Source: Sideroxyarcus sp.
GTDB lineage: Bacteria > Pseudomonadota > Gammaproteobacteria > Burkholderiales > Gallionellaceae
DNA length: 64,000 bases
Assembly: GCA_030652215.1 (NCBI GenBank)
Contig: JAUSBC010000042.1
Span: 27,039 to 91,038, forward strand
Reading direction: 5' to 3'
The translations under genes were made by a program, and so were the position numbers. This document shows positions 53,692-63,105 of the stretch, in pieces. The first letter of the stretch is position 1; each line of letters begins with the position of its first letter. Under the pieces are notes generated by a model. It searched no databases, was not told the DNA's origin, and saw nothing but the letters and a program-made list of their open reading frames with translations.

Positions 53692-53772
53692 TTAATATTC
53701 GCCTTTCATTGTTCCGCTTCCAAATCCCTCGTCGAGCAACATTGAGGCCCTTTCGCTTTCCAGATATCAAAT

Positions 53773-54765
53773 TTAACGGGTAGGCTGCTTGCCCATGCGA
53801 GTTCGAAAAAAACACTTCCACATTAAGATTGAATGGTCAAAGTGCGCCAAGATCCAGCGCGGACGCCGCAATTTAACCGTATCCTTTAGCATCTGAATGC
53901 CATCAGCAAGTGTAGAAAGAAATACGTCTGCAACAACGGTGCTAACGCCATGGTTCTTGTAAAAATACAGCAATTCACTCTCAATCTTCAACGATTCGAT
54001 CTGTCGGCCACTCGAAGTAATTTCCCCTTCCGATTTCGCGCTCTCGCCTCCAATGTGCACAACCGAGCTATAGGGAAAATAGGTTACTTGCCAGCCCGCG
54101 CGCTTTGCGGCAAAGCAGTGGTCGATTTCTTCGTAATACAGAAAATAGCGGGGATCCATAAGACCGACCTGATCGATTACTTCTTTGCGGATCAGATAAT
54201 AGCAACCCGGGACCCAGTCGCATTCCCTGACGCTATCGTGATCCCAGGACATGTCATCCACCATAACCGCGCGCTGAAAGAAACGTTTTAGCCCGGTGCG
54301 CTTGAGAAAAATGTTCCAGGGCGTCGGAAAATACCGGCATGAAGGTTGAAGCGCGCCGTCGCGCCCCAACAACTTGACGCCCAGAATGCCGCACTGCGGA
54401 TTTTCATCCATGTATCGAATTGTCTTTTCGATTGTGTCTGGCTGCACAAAGGCATCAGTGTTTAGCAAAAGCACGTAGCGACCATTTATCTGGGGCAATG
54501 CCTGGTTATTGGCTCGGCCAAAACCCACATTTTTCTTGTTCTCGATCAGGGTGATTTGCGGATACTCGCTGCGGAGTACTTCTGCAGAATGATCCTTGGA
54601 GTCGTTGTCGACAATGATGACTTCCATCTCGATTTCATGTGATGAGGCGTCAAGATGGCTGAGCGCCATCTTCGTCATTTCGATCGTATTGTAGCTAACG
54701 AGAATTACTGAAATATCCAACGTGAAGTTTCCAAAAATAATTGTGGGTAATACCAATAGAGCCAT
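53773..54765 (-). CDS. GT2 family glycosyltransferase, rhamnosyltransferase-like
   Basis: Shows LDISVILVSYNTIEMTKMAL, VEVIIVDNDSKDHSAEVLRS-like DNDS motif, NVGFGRANNQALPQ, YVLLLNTDAFVQPDTIEKTI with the metal triad as NTD, and FYYEEIDHCFAAKRAGW-like YYEEIDHCFAAKRAGWQVTY, typical of WbbL-type enzymes. The start may be TTG 54720 (giving MDISVILVSYN, as in most homologues) instead of ATG 54765; I keep the ATG. It transfers a deoxyhexose or hexose to the growing EPS unit at the inner membrane. Confidence 0.87.
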   Translation of the reverse strand: MALLVLPTIIFGNFTLDISVILVSYNTIEMTKMALSHLDASSHEIEMEVIIVDNDSKDHSAEVLRSEYPQITLIENKKNVGFGRANNQALPQINGRYVLLLNTDAFVQPDTIEKTIRYMDENPQCGILGVKLLGRDGALQPSCRYFPTPWNIFLKRTGLKRFFQRAVMVDDMSWDHDSVRECDWVPGCYYLIRKEVIDQVGLMDPRYFLYYEEIDHCFAAKRAGWQVTYFPYSSVVHIGGESAKSEGEITSSGRQIESLKIESELLYFYKNHGVSTVVADVFLSTLADGIQMLKDTVKLRRPRWILAHFDHSILMWKCFFRTRMGKQPTR

Positions 54766-54817
54766 GGACGATTCTATGCGCTTTAACAGAACGTCGACAG
54801 CAGCCGCCCCTCTCGCA

Positions 54818-55777
54818 TCAACTAACTTTTTTCACCGGCTTCACCAGCAATGCCAGAAAACTCCGCCACACCCTCAAATCGAACGGTGAATGCATTAGCG
54901 CACGACACCCGACACCAATAGCCTTGAACGTGTTACCTGCCCCCTTCTCGCGCCATGCCGCCCCAATTAGCATGCCCTGAATCTGCTGGGTTGCAGTGCC
55001 AGATTTATCCGACAGCACTACCGGCGGCATTGGCGGGCACCCTCTCTGCAATTCATCCTGCCCTGTCGCTTTGCGTTGCAACTGAAACTGACGCGCAGTA
55101 TCCTCAAAAAACGTTCTCCTTACATTTCCTTGTGTATGCGTCATCGAAGCATCATGCAATCGGTACAGATAGAAAGAACTTGGCAAATACATCACCTTAG
55201 CGACCTCACCAAACCTGAGTTGGAAATCAATATCACACGAAGTCTCAAAATATGTCCTGAACCCGCCGAAATTTTGAAGCGCAGCTTTTCGAAGCGCATA
55301 GGAACACAGAGTCGTTCTGGTTTTTCCCGAATTTAATTCACCGGTAATTTCTTCTGGCATAACGCTTGATACCAGCACAGTCACCAACCGCCCTGCGGTA
55401 TCCATGGTAGAAAATCCACCGCAGACTGCGGCATATTCGGGATTGGCATCCAGCCATGCAACCTGATCCTTGATTCGCCCCGCAGGGTATAAGTCGTCCG
55501 CATCGCACTGCATGACGACATCGCCATTAGCAGCAGCCAGGCCGGCATTCAAGCAAGCTGACAGCCCTTTTCCCGGACCGTCAATGACGCGTATTCGTTC
55601 GTCGCGAACGCTCAATACCCGCTCTAGCGACCGGTCTGTTGATTTATCGTTGATAACGACCACCTCTAGAGCAACATCTTTTTCTGAAAGAACAGAGGCC
55701 AGTGCCGCAACAACATACGGCTCTGCGTTTTTCATTGGAACAAGCACGCTCACGCGCGGTGCAATTTCAATACTCAT
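54818..55777 (-). CDS. GT2 family glycosyltransferase
   Basis: The 319-residue enzyme has RVSVLVPMKNAEPYVVAALA, LEVVVINDKSTDRSLERVL and GDVVMQCDADDLYPAGRIKD with the DAD triad; ETSCDIDFQLRFGEVAKVMY and the YRLHDASMTH motif close the GT-A domain. ATG 55777 follows the GGGGGTTGAG ribosome-site-like run; the longer TTG start at 55804 would overlap the flippase. It is located just downstream of the flippase gene, with 23 bp between them, probably in one transcript. Confidence 0.87.
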   Translation of the reverse strand: MSIEIAPRVSVLVPMKNAEPYVVAALASVLSEKDVALEVVVINDKSTDRSLERVLSVRDERIRVIDGPGKGLSACLNAGLAAANGDVVMQCDADDLYPAGRIKDQVAWLDANPEYAAVCGGFSTMDTAGRLVTVLVSSVMPEEITGELNSGKTRTTLCSYALRKAALQNFGGFRTYFETSCDIDFQLRFGEVAKVMYLPSSFYLYRLHDASMTHTQGNVRRTFFEDTARQFQLQRKATGQDELQRGCPPMPPVVLSDKSGTATQQIQGMLIGAAWREKGAGNTFKAIGVGCRALMHSPFDLRVWRSFLALLVKPVKKVS

Positions 55778-55800
55778 CTCAACCCCCAAAATTCTCTTGC

Positions 55801-57153
55801 TCAAACATGATGGAATATTTCCGTGAAATTTAGCGCAACAACGAGAACAGAAAGCGCGATGAAGGGCAAATCAATCTTGGGCTCCCAAAGGCCGATTTTG
55901 AGATATATGAGGGCCTGCACCGGGTACAGCAGCCAGGCAACTGCAGCAACACTCAAGATTACGCCCCTCTCACCCAGAAAATGATACCCAACCATCATGC
56001 CCAGCCATTGAATGGCAACCTCGGCAACCAGAATCACCGTGCTAAGCTTGACCATTCCCTTGGCCCACAACAATCCGTTGTAAGAGCCCCCAATCGACCA
56101 CATCAAAGCCCCCATCGCCAGCATCCGTAACATGTTCCCGGAGTCCGCGTAGCGCTGGTCATACAGAAGCCACATGAAGTGATCGCCCCATAGCACAAAG
56201 AACAGGGCAATCAGCCAGCCTGGTACGATCAACAACAGTCGGCTTCTTGCTGCCACTTCCCGAAGGCGCTCCGGCCTCTCTCGAACCACCTCTGCATAGG
56301 CTGGGAACAACACTTTGCTATTCACTTGCTGAGCAATCTGCCAAAACATCGAGCTCATCGCGCTGGCCAATGTAAAGAAGGCCAACACCTTCACACCCAG
56401 AAAGGCGCCGAGCAGCAATTTATTACCTTCACCTGAAAAAAAGGTCAGGATTGAACTGACCAGCATCCATTGACCGAAACCGAACAATTCCCTCACAGAA
56501 TCCCGATCCCATGCAAACCGGTTATGCGTTCCTTCCAGCAGGAGATGGCTGGCTACCGTTTTGACGGAGGCGCCAATAAGCCCCCCCCACACCAGCGACC
56601 AAATAGAGTGGTCGATCCACGCCCACAAAATCATCACCAGCAGTCCGATTACCTGAGACCCGACTTCAATCAGCACCAGCTTCTTCAGCGCCAGTGATCG
56701 GTTAGCCAGTGCCATCTTAGTGGACACCAATCCTCCAAGCACAGATCCGAATCCAACAACTGGCATTAGGCTAGCCAGCAAGGGCTGTCCATAAAATGAC
56801 GCAAAAAATGGGGAGAGCAGACACAGTAACAGCCAAATCATCACACTCTGTATCAAGCGCATGGTCCAAGCCGTATTGACAAAAACCGCCTCGGTTCCCC
56901 GCTTGTTGTGAATAATGCTGGTCGCGATTCCAATATCAGAGAGCATTATCAAACCAACTGCCACGCTTTGAACAATGGCCATGAGCCCGAATGCCTCGGG
57001 AAAAAGCAATCGAGTAAGTATAAGATTCCCGCCAAGCCGCAATATTTGGCTGGACATATGCCCGCCAATCGTCCAGCCACCTGCACGCATGGCCCGGTGA
57101 CGGAGAGAATTATTAGCATTCAAAGATTGTTTTACTACTGTTTCAGATGCCAT
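55801..57153 (-). CDS. MOP-superfamily lipid-linked oligosaccharide flippase (Wzx-like)
   Basis: The 450-residue membrane protein has about 12 helices and the WzxC-like N-terminus RHRAMRAGGWTIGGHMSSQI, LILTRLLFPEAFGLMAIVQS and DIGIATSIIHNKRGTEAVFV. It would move undecaprenyl-linked EPS units to the periplasm. It is placed with glycosyltransferases and the Wzy-like gene, the expected partners of a Wzx/Wzy pathway. The ATG at 57153 opens directly into the family N-terminus. Confidence 0.9.
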   Translation of the reverse strand: MASETVVKQSLNANNSLRHRAMRAGGWTIGGHMSSQILRLGGNLILTRLLFPEAFGLMAIVQSVAVGLIMLSDIGIATSIIHNKRGTEAVFVNTAWTMRLIQSVMIWLLLCLLSPFFASFYGQPLLASLMPVVGFGSVLGGLVSTKMALANRSLALKKLVLIEVGSQVIGLLVMILWAWIDHSIWSLVWGGLIGASVKTVASHLLLEGTHNRFAWDRDSVRELFGFGQWMLVSSILTFFSGEGNKLLLGAFLGVKVLAFFTLASAMSSMFWQIAQQVNSKVLFPAYAEVVRERPERLREVAARSRLLLIVPGWLIALFFVLWGDHFMWLLYDQRYADSGNMLRMLAMGALMWSIGGSYNGLLWAKGMVKLSTVILVAEVAIQWLGMMVGYHFLGERGVILSVAAVAWLLYPVQALIYLKIGLWEPKIDLPFIALSVLVVALNFTEIFHHV

Positions 57154-57532
57154 CTTTACCTGATTTCGCGGTGGTCATAACGTATAAAGTAGTGCGATAA
57201 GCGGGCGGACTCTACGGACATGAAGGTGCTAATCAGTAGGCAATAGTGGGGTAAAGGTCATTTCCACGATTTTCGCACGATCAATAAGCCCTTCACTCCT
57301 TCTATGGAAAACTGCCGACCGACTATCGACCAAATCATCGGTAACCACAGACAAGGGACTGTTCGCAAAAAATACAATTTTTCATGAGGCTGGATTATAT
57401 GCGACACTTGTGCGCCCGAAAGAGGTTATCGTTACCGCAGAAGTCGCGTGAGCAACGGTTGTGACTTATTGACTCAATGAACAGAATAGATTAGCCAGCG
57501 CCAAGGTCGACACTTAATCACCCTTATCAGAT
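57154..57532. other. Divergent spacer between flippase and polymerase genes
   Basis: AT-balanced DNA without repeats or the CTGTAC dyad. Promoters for both directions should lie here, but no convincing -35/-10 pair was found; AAAAAATACAATTTTTCATG near 57368 offers only a possible -10. Confidence 0.3.
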
Positions 57533-59017
57533 ATGCCTGAACATTTTCGTGCGTTAATCATAATCCTCTTCTGCGCAACAACTCTATTTACCTTTGCACG
57601 TAAATCAGCCTGCGCAATCACCACAACTGAGAATTTTACTCACAGACGCAACATTTGGTTTGCGTTGACGCTTGCCGCATTTTTCTCTTTCAACTTCTGG
57701 CTCTTTGTGACCATTGCCGTGGCGATTCTGACTTATGCAAATCGACGCGAATCCAATCCGCCCGCGCTATTTTTCACCGTTTTGTTTATCCTGCCCGTAG
57801 CTCCCGTGCTGGTGCCCGGAATGGGATTAATAAATTTTCTATTTCTGCTAACCTACCCCAGGCTATTAGCCTTGATAGTCCTTTTCCCCGCATTTATTTA
57901 TTTGCGAAAACAAAGTGACACCCTCTCTTTCGGACGCTCTGGACCCGACAAGGTATTAGCCGGCTACCTCCTGCTCGCAACTGCGCTATTTCTGCGCGAA
58001 GATACCCTGACGAATACCATGCGCCAAGCATTTTACCTATTCGTCGATGTCTTCCTCCCCTACTATGTGATTAGTAGGTCATTGAAGAATATGTCCGCCT
58101 TTCGCGATGCACTGCTAAGCCTTGTGCTTGCAATCATGATTCTTGCTCCTATCGCACTTTTCGAAAACCTCAAACATTGGCTTCTATATTCTGGAGTTGC
58201 ACAAACGCTTGGAATGACTGGGGCCATGACAGGATATTTGGGGCGCGATGGCATGCTCAGGGCTGTCGCGACGGCAGGGCAAGCTATTGCCTTGGGGTAT
58301 CTGATGGTCGTTGGCATGGGAATTTACCTGTTTATACAGCGGCGAATTTCGCAAAACTTCATCCGGCGGTTAGGCATGATGCTGCTGTTTGCCGGATTGA
58401 TCGCGCCATTGTCACGCGGCCCCTGGGTTGGCGCTGTCGCGCTTCTGACGGTTTTCATCGCTACTGGCCGAAAGCCCGCTCAACGCTTAATGACTTTTTC
58501 ACTTGGGGCCGCGCTTGCCTTTTTCCTGGTTACCATACTTCCCGGCGGAGAGAGAGCAATCAATTTGCTCCCATTTATCGGAACCACGGAATCTGGAAAC
58601 ATTGACTATCGCGATCGCCTACTAACGAACTCCATGATCGTAATCCAACGCAGTCCCTGGTTCGGCTCCACCAATTATCTGGATACGCCTGAAATGCAGG
58701 AAATGATGCAAGGTCAGGGTATTATCGACGTGGTCAACACCTACATCGGGATAGCACTGGAATCAGGATTCGTGGGGCTCGGCCTGTTTGTTGCCTTCTT
58801 CGTCCTGACGCTCTTGGGAATATATCGGGCGATGCGTTCAATTCCAGATAAGGACAGCGAAGAGTACTTGCTTGGCCGGGCTTTGCTATCCACGCTACTA
58901 TCTATTCTGTTAATAATATTCACGGTAAGCAGCATTACGATTATTCCGATTGTATATTGGTCCGTTGCCGGGCTTGGGGTTGCATACTCACAAATGGTGA
59001 AGAAGAGTAAGGCCTGA
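57533..59017 (+). CDS. O-antigen ligase/polymerase-family (Wzy-like) membrane protein
   Basis: The 494-residue protein has about 10-12 hydrophobic helices and a large periplasmic loop, with the family segment GLIAPLSRGPWVGAVALLTV and, later, DYRDRLLTNSMIVIQRSPWF with GSTNY, the typical WaaL/Wzy_C pattern. It would polymerise flipped EPS units in the periplasm. It is the only plus-strand gene in the 48.9-63.7 kb stretch, divergent from the flippase. Confidence 0.85.
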   Translation: MPEHFRALIIILFCATTLFTFARKSACAITTTENFTHRRNIWFALTLAAFFSFNFWLFVTIAVAILTYANRRESNPPALFFTVLFILPVAPVLVPGMGLINFLFLLTYPRLLALIVLFPAFIYLRKQSDTLSFGRSGPDKVLAGYLLLATALFLREDTLTNTMRQAFYLFVDVFLPYYVISRSLKNMSAFRDALLSLVLAIMILAPIALFENLKHWLLYSGVAQTLGMTGAMTGYLGRDGMLRAVATAGQAIALGYLMVVGMGIYLFIQRRISQNFIRRLGMMLLFAGLIAPLSRGPWVGAVALLTVFIATGRKPAQRLMTFSLGAALAFFLVTILPGGERAINLLPFIGTTESGNIDYRDRLLTNSMIVIQRSPWFGSTNYLDTPEMQEMMQGQGIIDVVNTYIGIALESGFVGLGLFVAFFVLTLLGIYRAMRSIPDKDSEEYLLGRALLSTLLSILLIIFTVSSITIIPIVYWSVAGLGVAYSQMVKKSKA

Positions 59018-59150
59018 GCAAACACTGAAGAATTTCGCGGCAATTTGCGCAAACATCAATCTCCCCGATTGACCTCTACTACGATAGCCACCTGATGTTT
59101 GCAGGATCTGTATTGCATGCAACCGGAACGCAGAGTATTTGAAACAGCCC

Positions 59151-59990
59151 TTAATCGTAGTAGTAGGCCTTCTGATCGACCTCTGCCTTGTTGAGTATTG
59201 TCCCAATCAGATTTGCTGTTGGCAGAAGGCGCAGGCTATCTTCAATTTCTCGTTTGGTGGTCATTCCGTTGGCCACCACCATAAGCACGCAATCAATCTG
59301 TGGCAACAGGGCGATGGCATCATCGGTAACAAGCAATGGCGGCAAGTCAAAGATGACAATGCGGGATTTGTAGTGCTCGCGAAGATCCTTGATCAGGTCG
59401 GCAACCTTGCTTGAAGAAAGCGTTTCCGATGAATGCCTAACCGCACTCTTGGTCGGCAACACCACCAGCCTCGGCATGTCCGGATTGACGAGCACGTCCT
59501 GCAATTCAGCGGTTCCCTCCAGAAGATCATTCAGCGACTTCTCCATGTGAATTCCGAGATACGCCCCAACCTTCGGGCGGCGCAGATCGAAGTCAACCAG
59601 CATGGCGGTCTTGTTGGTTTGCTGTGCGATGCTCATCGCCAGATTGATGGCGACAACGGTCTTACCCGCCTCGGGCGTGGGCGAAGTAATCGCCAGAGTG
59701 CGCCAGCCGTTTTCCTGCATTATTTGCAGGACGTGTGTTCGAAGAAGATCGAAGGTCATGCATTTGGGGTCACTTTTGTCAAAAGCCACAATGCGATTTT
59801 TTTCCAGATGCTCCTTCCGCAGCTTGACTGTGCGCGTGTACTCGTAGCGGATATCCACCAACTCTTCCTGAGGTTTTGCGGCGCGCGTATTGGCTGTTTT
59901 ATCCGGTACGGATGGACGTGCTTGCTTGCGGCCGGCTTCGCTTGAATTCTGGCTTTTGACCTTTTCAATGGCCTGTTTGATGCGTTCCAT
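59151..59990 (-). CDS. EPS tyrosine-protein kinase (CpsD/BY-kinase type)
   Basis: The 279-residue ATPase has Walker A SPTPEAGKTVVAINLAMSIA, Walker A' LVDFDLRRPKVGAYLGI, Walker B IVIFDLPPLLVTDDA and a C-terminal tyrosine cluster KAYYYD for autophosphorylation. It has no membrane segment of its own; the partner activator would be the chain-length protein encoded just upstream (60211-61698). It controls polymer length and export. ATG 59990 follows GGGGAAAA; an in-frame start at 60017 has no such site. Confidence 0.92.
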   Translation of the reverse strand: MERIKQAIEKVKSQNSSEAGRKQARPSVPDKTANTRAAKPQEELVDIRYEYTRTVKLRKEHLEKNRIVAFDKSDPKCMTFDLLRTHVLQIMQENGWRTLAITSPTPEAGKTVVAINLAMSIAQQTNKTAMLVDFDLRRPKVGAYLGIHMEKSLNDLLEGTAELQDVLVNPDMPRLVVLPTKSAVRHSSETLSSSKVADLIKDLREHYKSRIVIFDLPPLLVTDDAIALLPQIDCVLMVVANGMTTKREIEDSLRLLPTANLIGTILNKAEVDQKAYYYD

Positions 59991-60092
59991 TACTTTTCCC
60001 CTATTGTTCCGGCGCAAGTCTCGCCCACGAAACGTTCAACATCTGTTAAACCCAAATAATCCATTAGGGATGGCCTGATAAAGTCCTCATTC

Positions 60093-60159
60093 GTCATTCC
60101 GGCGAAGGCCGGAATCCAGTGTTTTCAATGAACTGGACACCGGCCTTCGCCGGTGTGAC
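60093..60159. repeat. REP pair, short type
   Basis: CATTCCGGCGAAGGCCGGAA then CACCGGCCTTCGCCGGTG, in the same order as at 34613. It separates the kinase and chain-length genes. Confidence 0.75.
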
Positions 60160-60210
60160 GGACTTAATCAGAAGCTCCCTAATGGTCAGTCCGGGTTGAA
60201 TGCAATATCT

Positions 60211-61698
60211 CTATGACTTCCACCTGTACAGGAACGCTTTAACGACAGCCCGAATGGCCAGTAACTTATTGCGCCCCTTCTCCTCCTCAATCGGCAGATA
60301 CGGGATCACCACCAGCGGCCGTTTGCCCAGGATATGGGTAAGCGCATCGACTCCATAGACCCGCTTGTTGATCATTTCCAATAGCATGGCAAAGCCAATC
60401 GCAGCAGCTATTGCAAACACGAAACCGAGCGCAAAGATTTTCTTGCGATCAGGTTTGAATGGCTTTTCCGGCATTATCGGGGGTTCCAGCAGGGTAAATC
60501 TCTCCGATTTATTCTCGCTTTCCAGGCTCTGCGCAATCTGCGCATTCATTTTTTTGTTGCGGAGTTCGTCGAACTTTCTTTGGGCGCTATCACGATCTCG
60601 AATGAGTATCTCCAACCCTTGTGCCACGCGCGGGGTTAACTCCATCGCATGTTCATTCTGGCCGATCTTGTCTTTCAACATTTTTTGCTGCTGCGTAAGC
60701 GAAGCCAGTCTGGCATTTACCGCATCCAGTCGCGCTTGTATCTTGAACACGAGCAGACTGGTGGCATTTGCAGCTGGTGTATCGCCCCCCGACGTACCTT
60801 CACCCAGTTCCAGGGCGTCTATTTTGCGTTTTAGCGACCTCAAATCCGGGTGAGATTCCGTGTAGACAGCTGAAAGCTTGGTGTATTGAGCTTTAAGCGC
60901 CGGCAATGTTTGGGAGGGGTCATCGCTCATGCCGTGCTTGGCAGCAGATAGCTCTGCTTCCAGTGAACGGAGTTCCTCGTTGCTGCTTCTGATATCTCTC
61001 TCGACTGCATAGAGATCGTTTTCCGCACGCGCCATCATGCTCGTGCGCAGGCTCAATTGCTCCGGCAAGTTCTCGCTATTCTGCCGCTTGTATGCGCTGA
61101 TCTTCTCCTCCAGCCTGTCTACTTCAGCCTTGAGTTTAGCCGTCTCCTGGCTGAGAAATTCCGTGGTCTCCATTGCGCCTTCCGTTCGCAATTTGATGTT
61201 CCAGTCCAGGAAAAGGGTTACCAGATCGTTGGCCACCTGAAGGGATACTTGCGGGGATTTGTCCTCATAAGATATGGTGAAAGCAATTGCCGGCAGACCT
61301 TGCCTGCTGGAACGTGAGTCGTCAGAACTGATCGATTCAACGTCAACATTGTTCCGCATCTTGTCAATCAATTCGGTCGTCGTGAGCTTGCCCACGCTTT
61401 CCTTAAACAGACCGTGTTTATTGATGATCTGCATAAGACTCTCGCGAGTCATTACCCGCTGCCTGATAACATTGATGCGTTCGTTCAGGTCGCTGCTGGT
61501 CCTTCTGGGCCCCACTGCGTCAAGTATCTGCGGCAACTCCACCATGATGGTCCCGGTAGCGCGGTAAGCCGGGGGGATGACGAAAGCAACCACAATTGCC
61601 GACAGCAATACCACAACAAATATCACGACCATATAAATGGCGCGACGGCGCGCGATCGACAGATAATCAGAAAGTGTTAGTTCGTATTCGGTGGCCAT
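60211..61698 (-). CDS. Polysaccharide chain-length determinant (Wzz/GumC-type co-polymerase)
   Basis: The 495-residue protein has a Wzz start YELTLSDYLSIARRRAIYMV with a first membrane helix (about 20-42), a beta/alpha domain, long coiled coils (about 195-300 and 330-390, e.g. LKAEVDRLEEKISAYKRQNS) and a second helix near the C-terminus (IFALGFVFAIAAAIGFAML). The C-terminal cytosolic tail is short and lacks a kinase domain, which is supplied by the neighbouring gene. It sets polymer length and links to the outer-membrane exporter. Confidence 0.9.
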   Translation of the reverse strand: MATEYELTLSDYLSIARRRAIYMVVIFVVVLLSAIVVAFVIPPAYRATGTIMVELPQILDAVGPRRTSSDLNERINVIRQRVMTRESLMQIINKHGLFKESVGKLTTTELIDKMRNNVDVESISSDDSRSSRQGLPAIAFTISYEDKSPQVSLQVANDLVTLFLDWNIKLRTEGAMETTEFLSQETAKLKAEVDRLEEKISAYKRQNSENLPEQLSLRTSMMARAENDLYAVERDIRSSNEELRSLEAELSAAKHGMSDDPSQTLPALKAQYTKLSAVYTESHPDLRSLKRKIDALELGEGTSGGDTPAANATSLLVFKIQARLDAVNARLASLTQQQKMLKDKIGQNEHAMELTPRVAQGLEILIRDRDSAQRKFDELRNKKMNAQIAQSLESENKSERFTLLEPPIMPEKPFKPDRKKIFALGFVFAIAAAIGFAMLLEMINKRVYGVDALTHILGKRPLVVIPYLPIEEEKGRNKLLAIRAVVKAFLYRWKS

Positions 61699-61718
61699 GA
61701 ATATTCTTTAAGTTGGGT

Positions 61719-62828
61719 TCAAAAGTCGGAATAGGCGTAGGCGAAGGATAGCCCGAAAATATCCGAAGATACGCTTTCGCTCCCTGCAACATCGCTTGTC
61801 CTGTGCTGATAATGCGTGCGCAATGTCCACAAGGCGTTTAAATTATGCTCGAGCCAGACATCCGAGCTTGCGCTGGTGCTGCTGTTTTCACTGGACAAGT
61901 TCTTCTGCCACACAAGATTCAAACCAGTACGGCTGTACTCGCTCAAGGCATAACTCCAATTGCCGCTCAACTGGTCGGCTTTGACAAAACCGCCCAGTCC
62001 ACTGGGTACAACTTGGCGACTCGCGATCAAACCCAGTTGATTTAGTTGACCCGTGTACTTCGTTTCGACCGAACCTTGCGTGGATGTGTTTCCCCCAACA
62101 ACTCTGGACTGCCCCGCTTGCATGCTCCAAACCAGATACTCTGCTTTCCAGTCCAGGCCAATGCTTGCATCGTTACGGCGGCTGGATTGTCCCTCGCCCT
62201 CAGACTCATACTTATTGCCTGACACCCTTATATACGGCGTGATGTGTTCATCCCAGGCGCGGCTGAATGTCAGGCCGACAGTCTGCGTGGAATAATTGAC
62301 ATAAGTGCCGCCCCGATAGGAAACCCGGTCATACGATCCATCCAGCGAGACGGTGCTCAGTTCGCTCATCTCTTTATTCCATTTCCCGGTAAGGGTGCGG
62401 GAAACCCGGGTACTGGACGCCGGAACCAGTCCTGCCGCATCAATCCCGTCTACTTCGCGTGTCGAAACCTCGGTATATCGCGACGAAATATCAAATCCGC
62501 CGGTTTCGCCTTGGCGTAGCCAATTCAGGAACACGCTGGGGCTATCGCGATCCGGGCTAAGTTTTTTATTCGAAGCACGCGCCATCTGAACAGCAAGTCC
62601 GGTTCTAATTTCGTTATCCCCTACCATGCCGATCAACGCATAACCCGGCTCGAACAAGCCCCGCCATACGCCCTCCGGGGACGTTGAGGACATGGCCGGG
62701 TTCGTTTCGTACTCCGTCGAAACACGGGCTGTTACTGCCTGCTGCCAGGAGTCCGCCCGTCCATATCCCGAGTAGAGCATCGCGCCAGCCAGCAAAATGA
62801 ATAATCTGAAAAATATTCGCACGTTCAA
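61719..62828 (-). CDS. Outer-membrane beta-barrel protein of the EPS operon
   Basis: The 369-residue product has a signal peptide (FFRLFILLAGAMLYSGYGRA), then strand-rich sequence with alternating aromatics (GFDISSRYTEVSTREV, TVGLTFSRAWDEHITPYIRV) and ends FAYAYSDF with a C-terminal Phe. Similar barrels accompany EpsE/EpsF/EpsG-type genes in exosortase-linked EPS loci; EpsL is the likeliest counterpart, not proven. Start is TTG 62828 with GGGG about 7 nt upstream; GTG 62822 is the alternative. It is 20 bp upstream of the chain-length gene, same strand. Confidence 0.75.
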   Translation of the reverse strand: MNVRIFFRLFILLAGAMLYSGYGRADSWQQAVTARVSTEYETNPAMSSTSPEGVWRGLFEPGYALIGMVGDNEIRTGLAVQMARASNKKLSPDRDSPSVFLNWLRQGETGGFDISSRYTEVSTREVDGIDAAGLVPASSTRVSRTLTGKWNKEMSELSTVSLDGSYDRVSYRGGTYVNYSTQTVGLTFSRAWDEHITPYIRVSGNKYESEGEGQSSRRNDASIGLDWKAEYLVWSMQAGQSRVVGGNTSTQGSVETKYTGQLNQLGLIASRQVVPSGLGGFVKADQLSGNWSYALSEYSRTGLNLVWQKNLSSENSSTSASSDVWLEHNLNALWTLRTHYQHRTSDVAGSESVSSDIFGLSFAYAYSDF

Positions 62829-62903
62829 CTAAAACCCCATTTCAGGTTTGGTGTTCTCAAATTGCATTGCCTACAACCCGGTAATCCATTAGGCCGAAAA
62901 TCC

Positions 62904-63084
62904 GTCATACCGGCGAAGGCCGGTATACAGATGATTGAAATATTCCACGCAAGTGCGACAACACCAAGGATTTGTCCGCTATGCGGAGTATTTTTCTCGG
63001 CTGGATTCCGGCCTTCACCCGCAAGGGGTACGCCGTGGTTGTAAGGGGCTAAAGCCCCAACAACACACGCAGCGCCGGAATGAC
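62904..63084. repeat. REP-flanked dispersed element
   Basis: Left REP GTCATACCGGCGAAGGCCGG, core ACGCAAGTGCGACAACACCA and TTGTCCGCTATGCGGAG, right REP interrupted by about 50 bp including GGGGCTAAAGCCCC. It separates the export gene from the barrel gene. Confidence 0.7.
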
Positions 63085-63105
63085 GGCCTAATGGATTATC
63101 CACAT

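Noticed and set aside
57533..59017. Considered as an exosortase
   Set aside because: The protein is too long and has the SRGPW and DYRDRL segments of the O-antigen ligase/polymerase family, with no exosortase Cys/Arg/His pattern.
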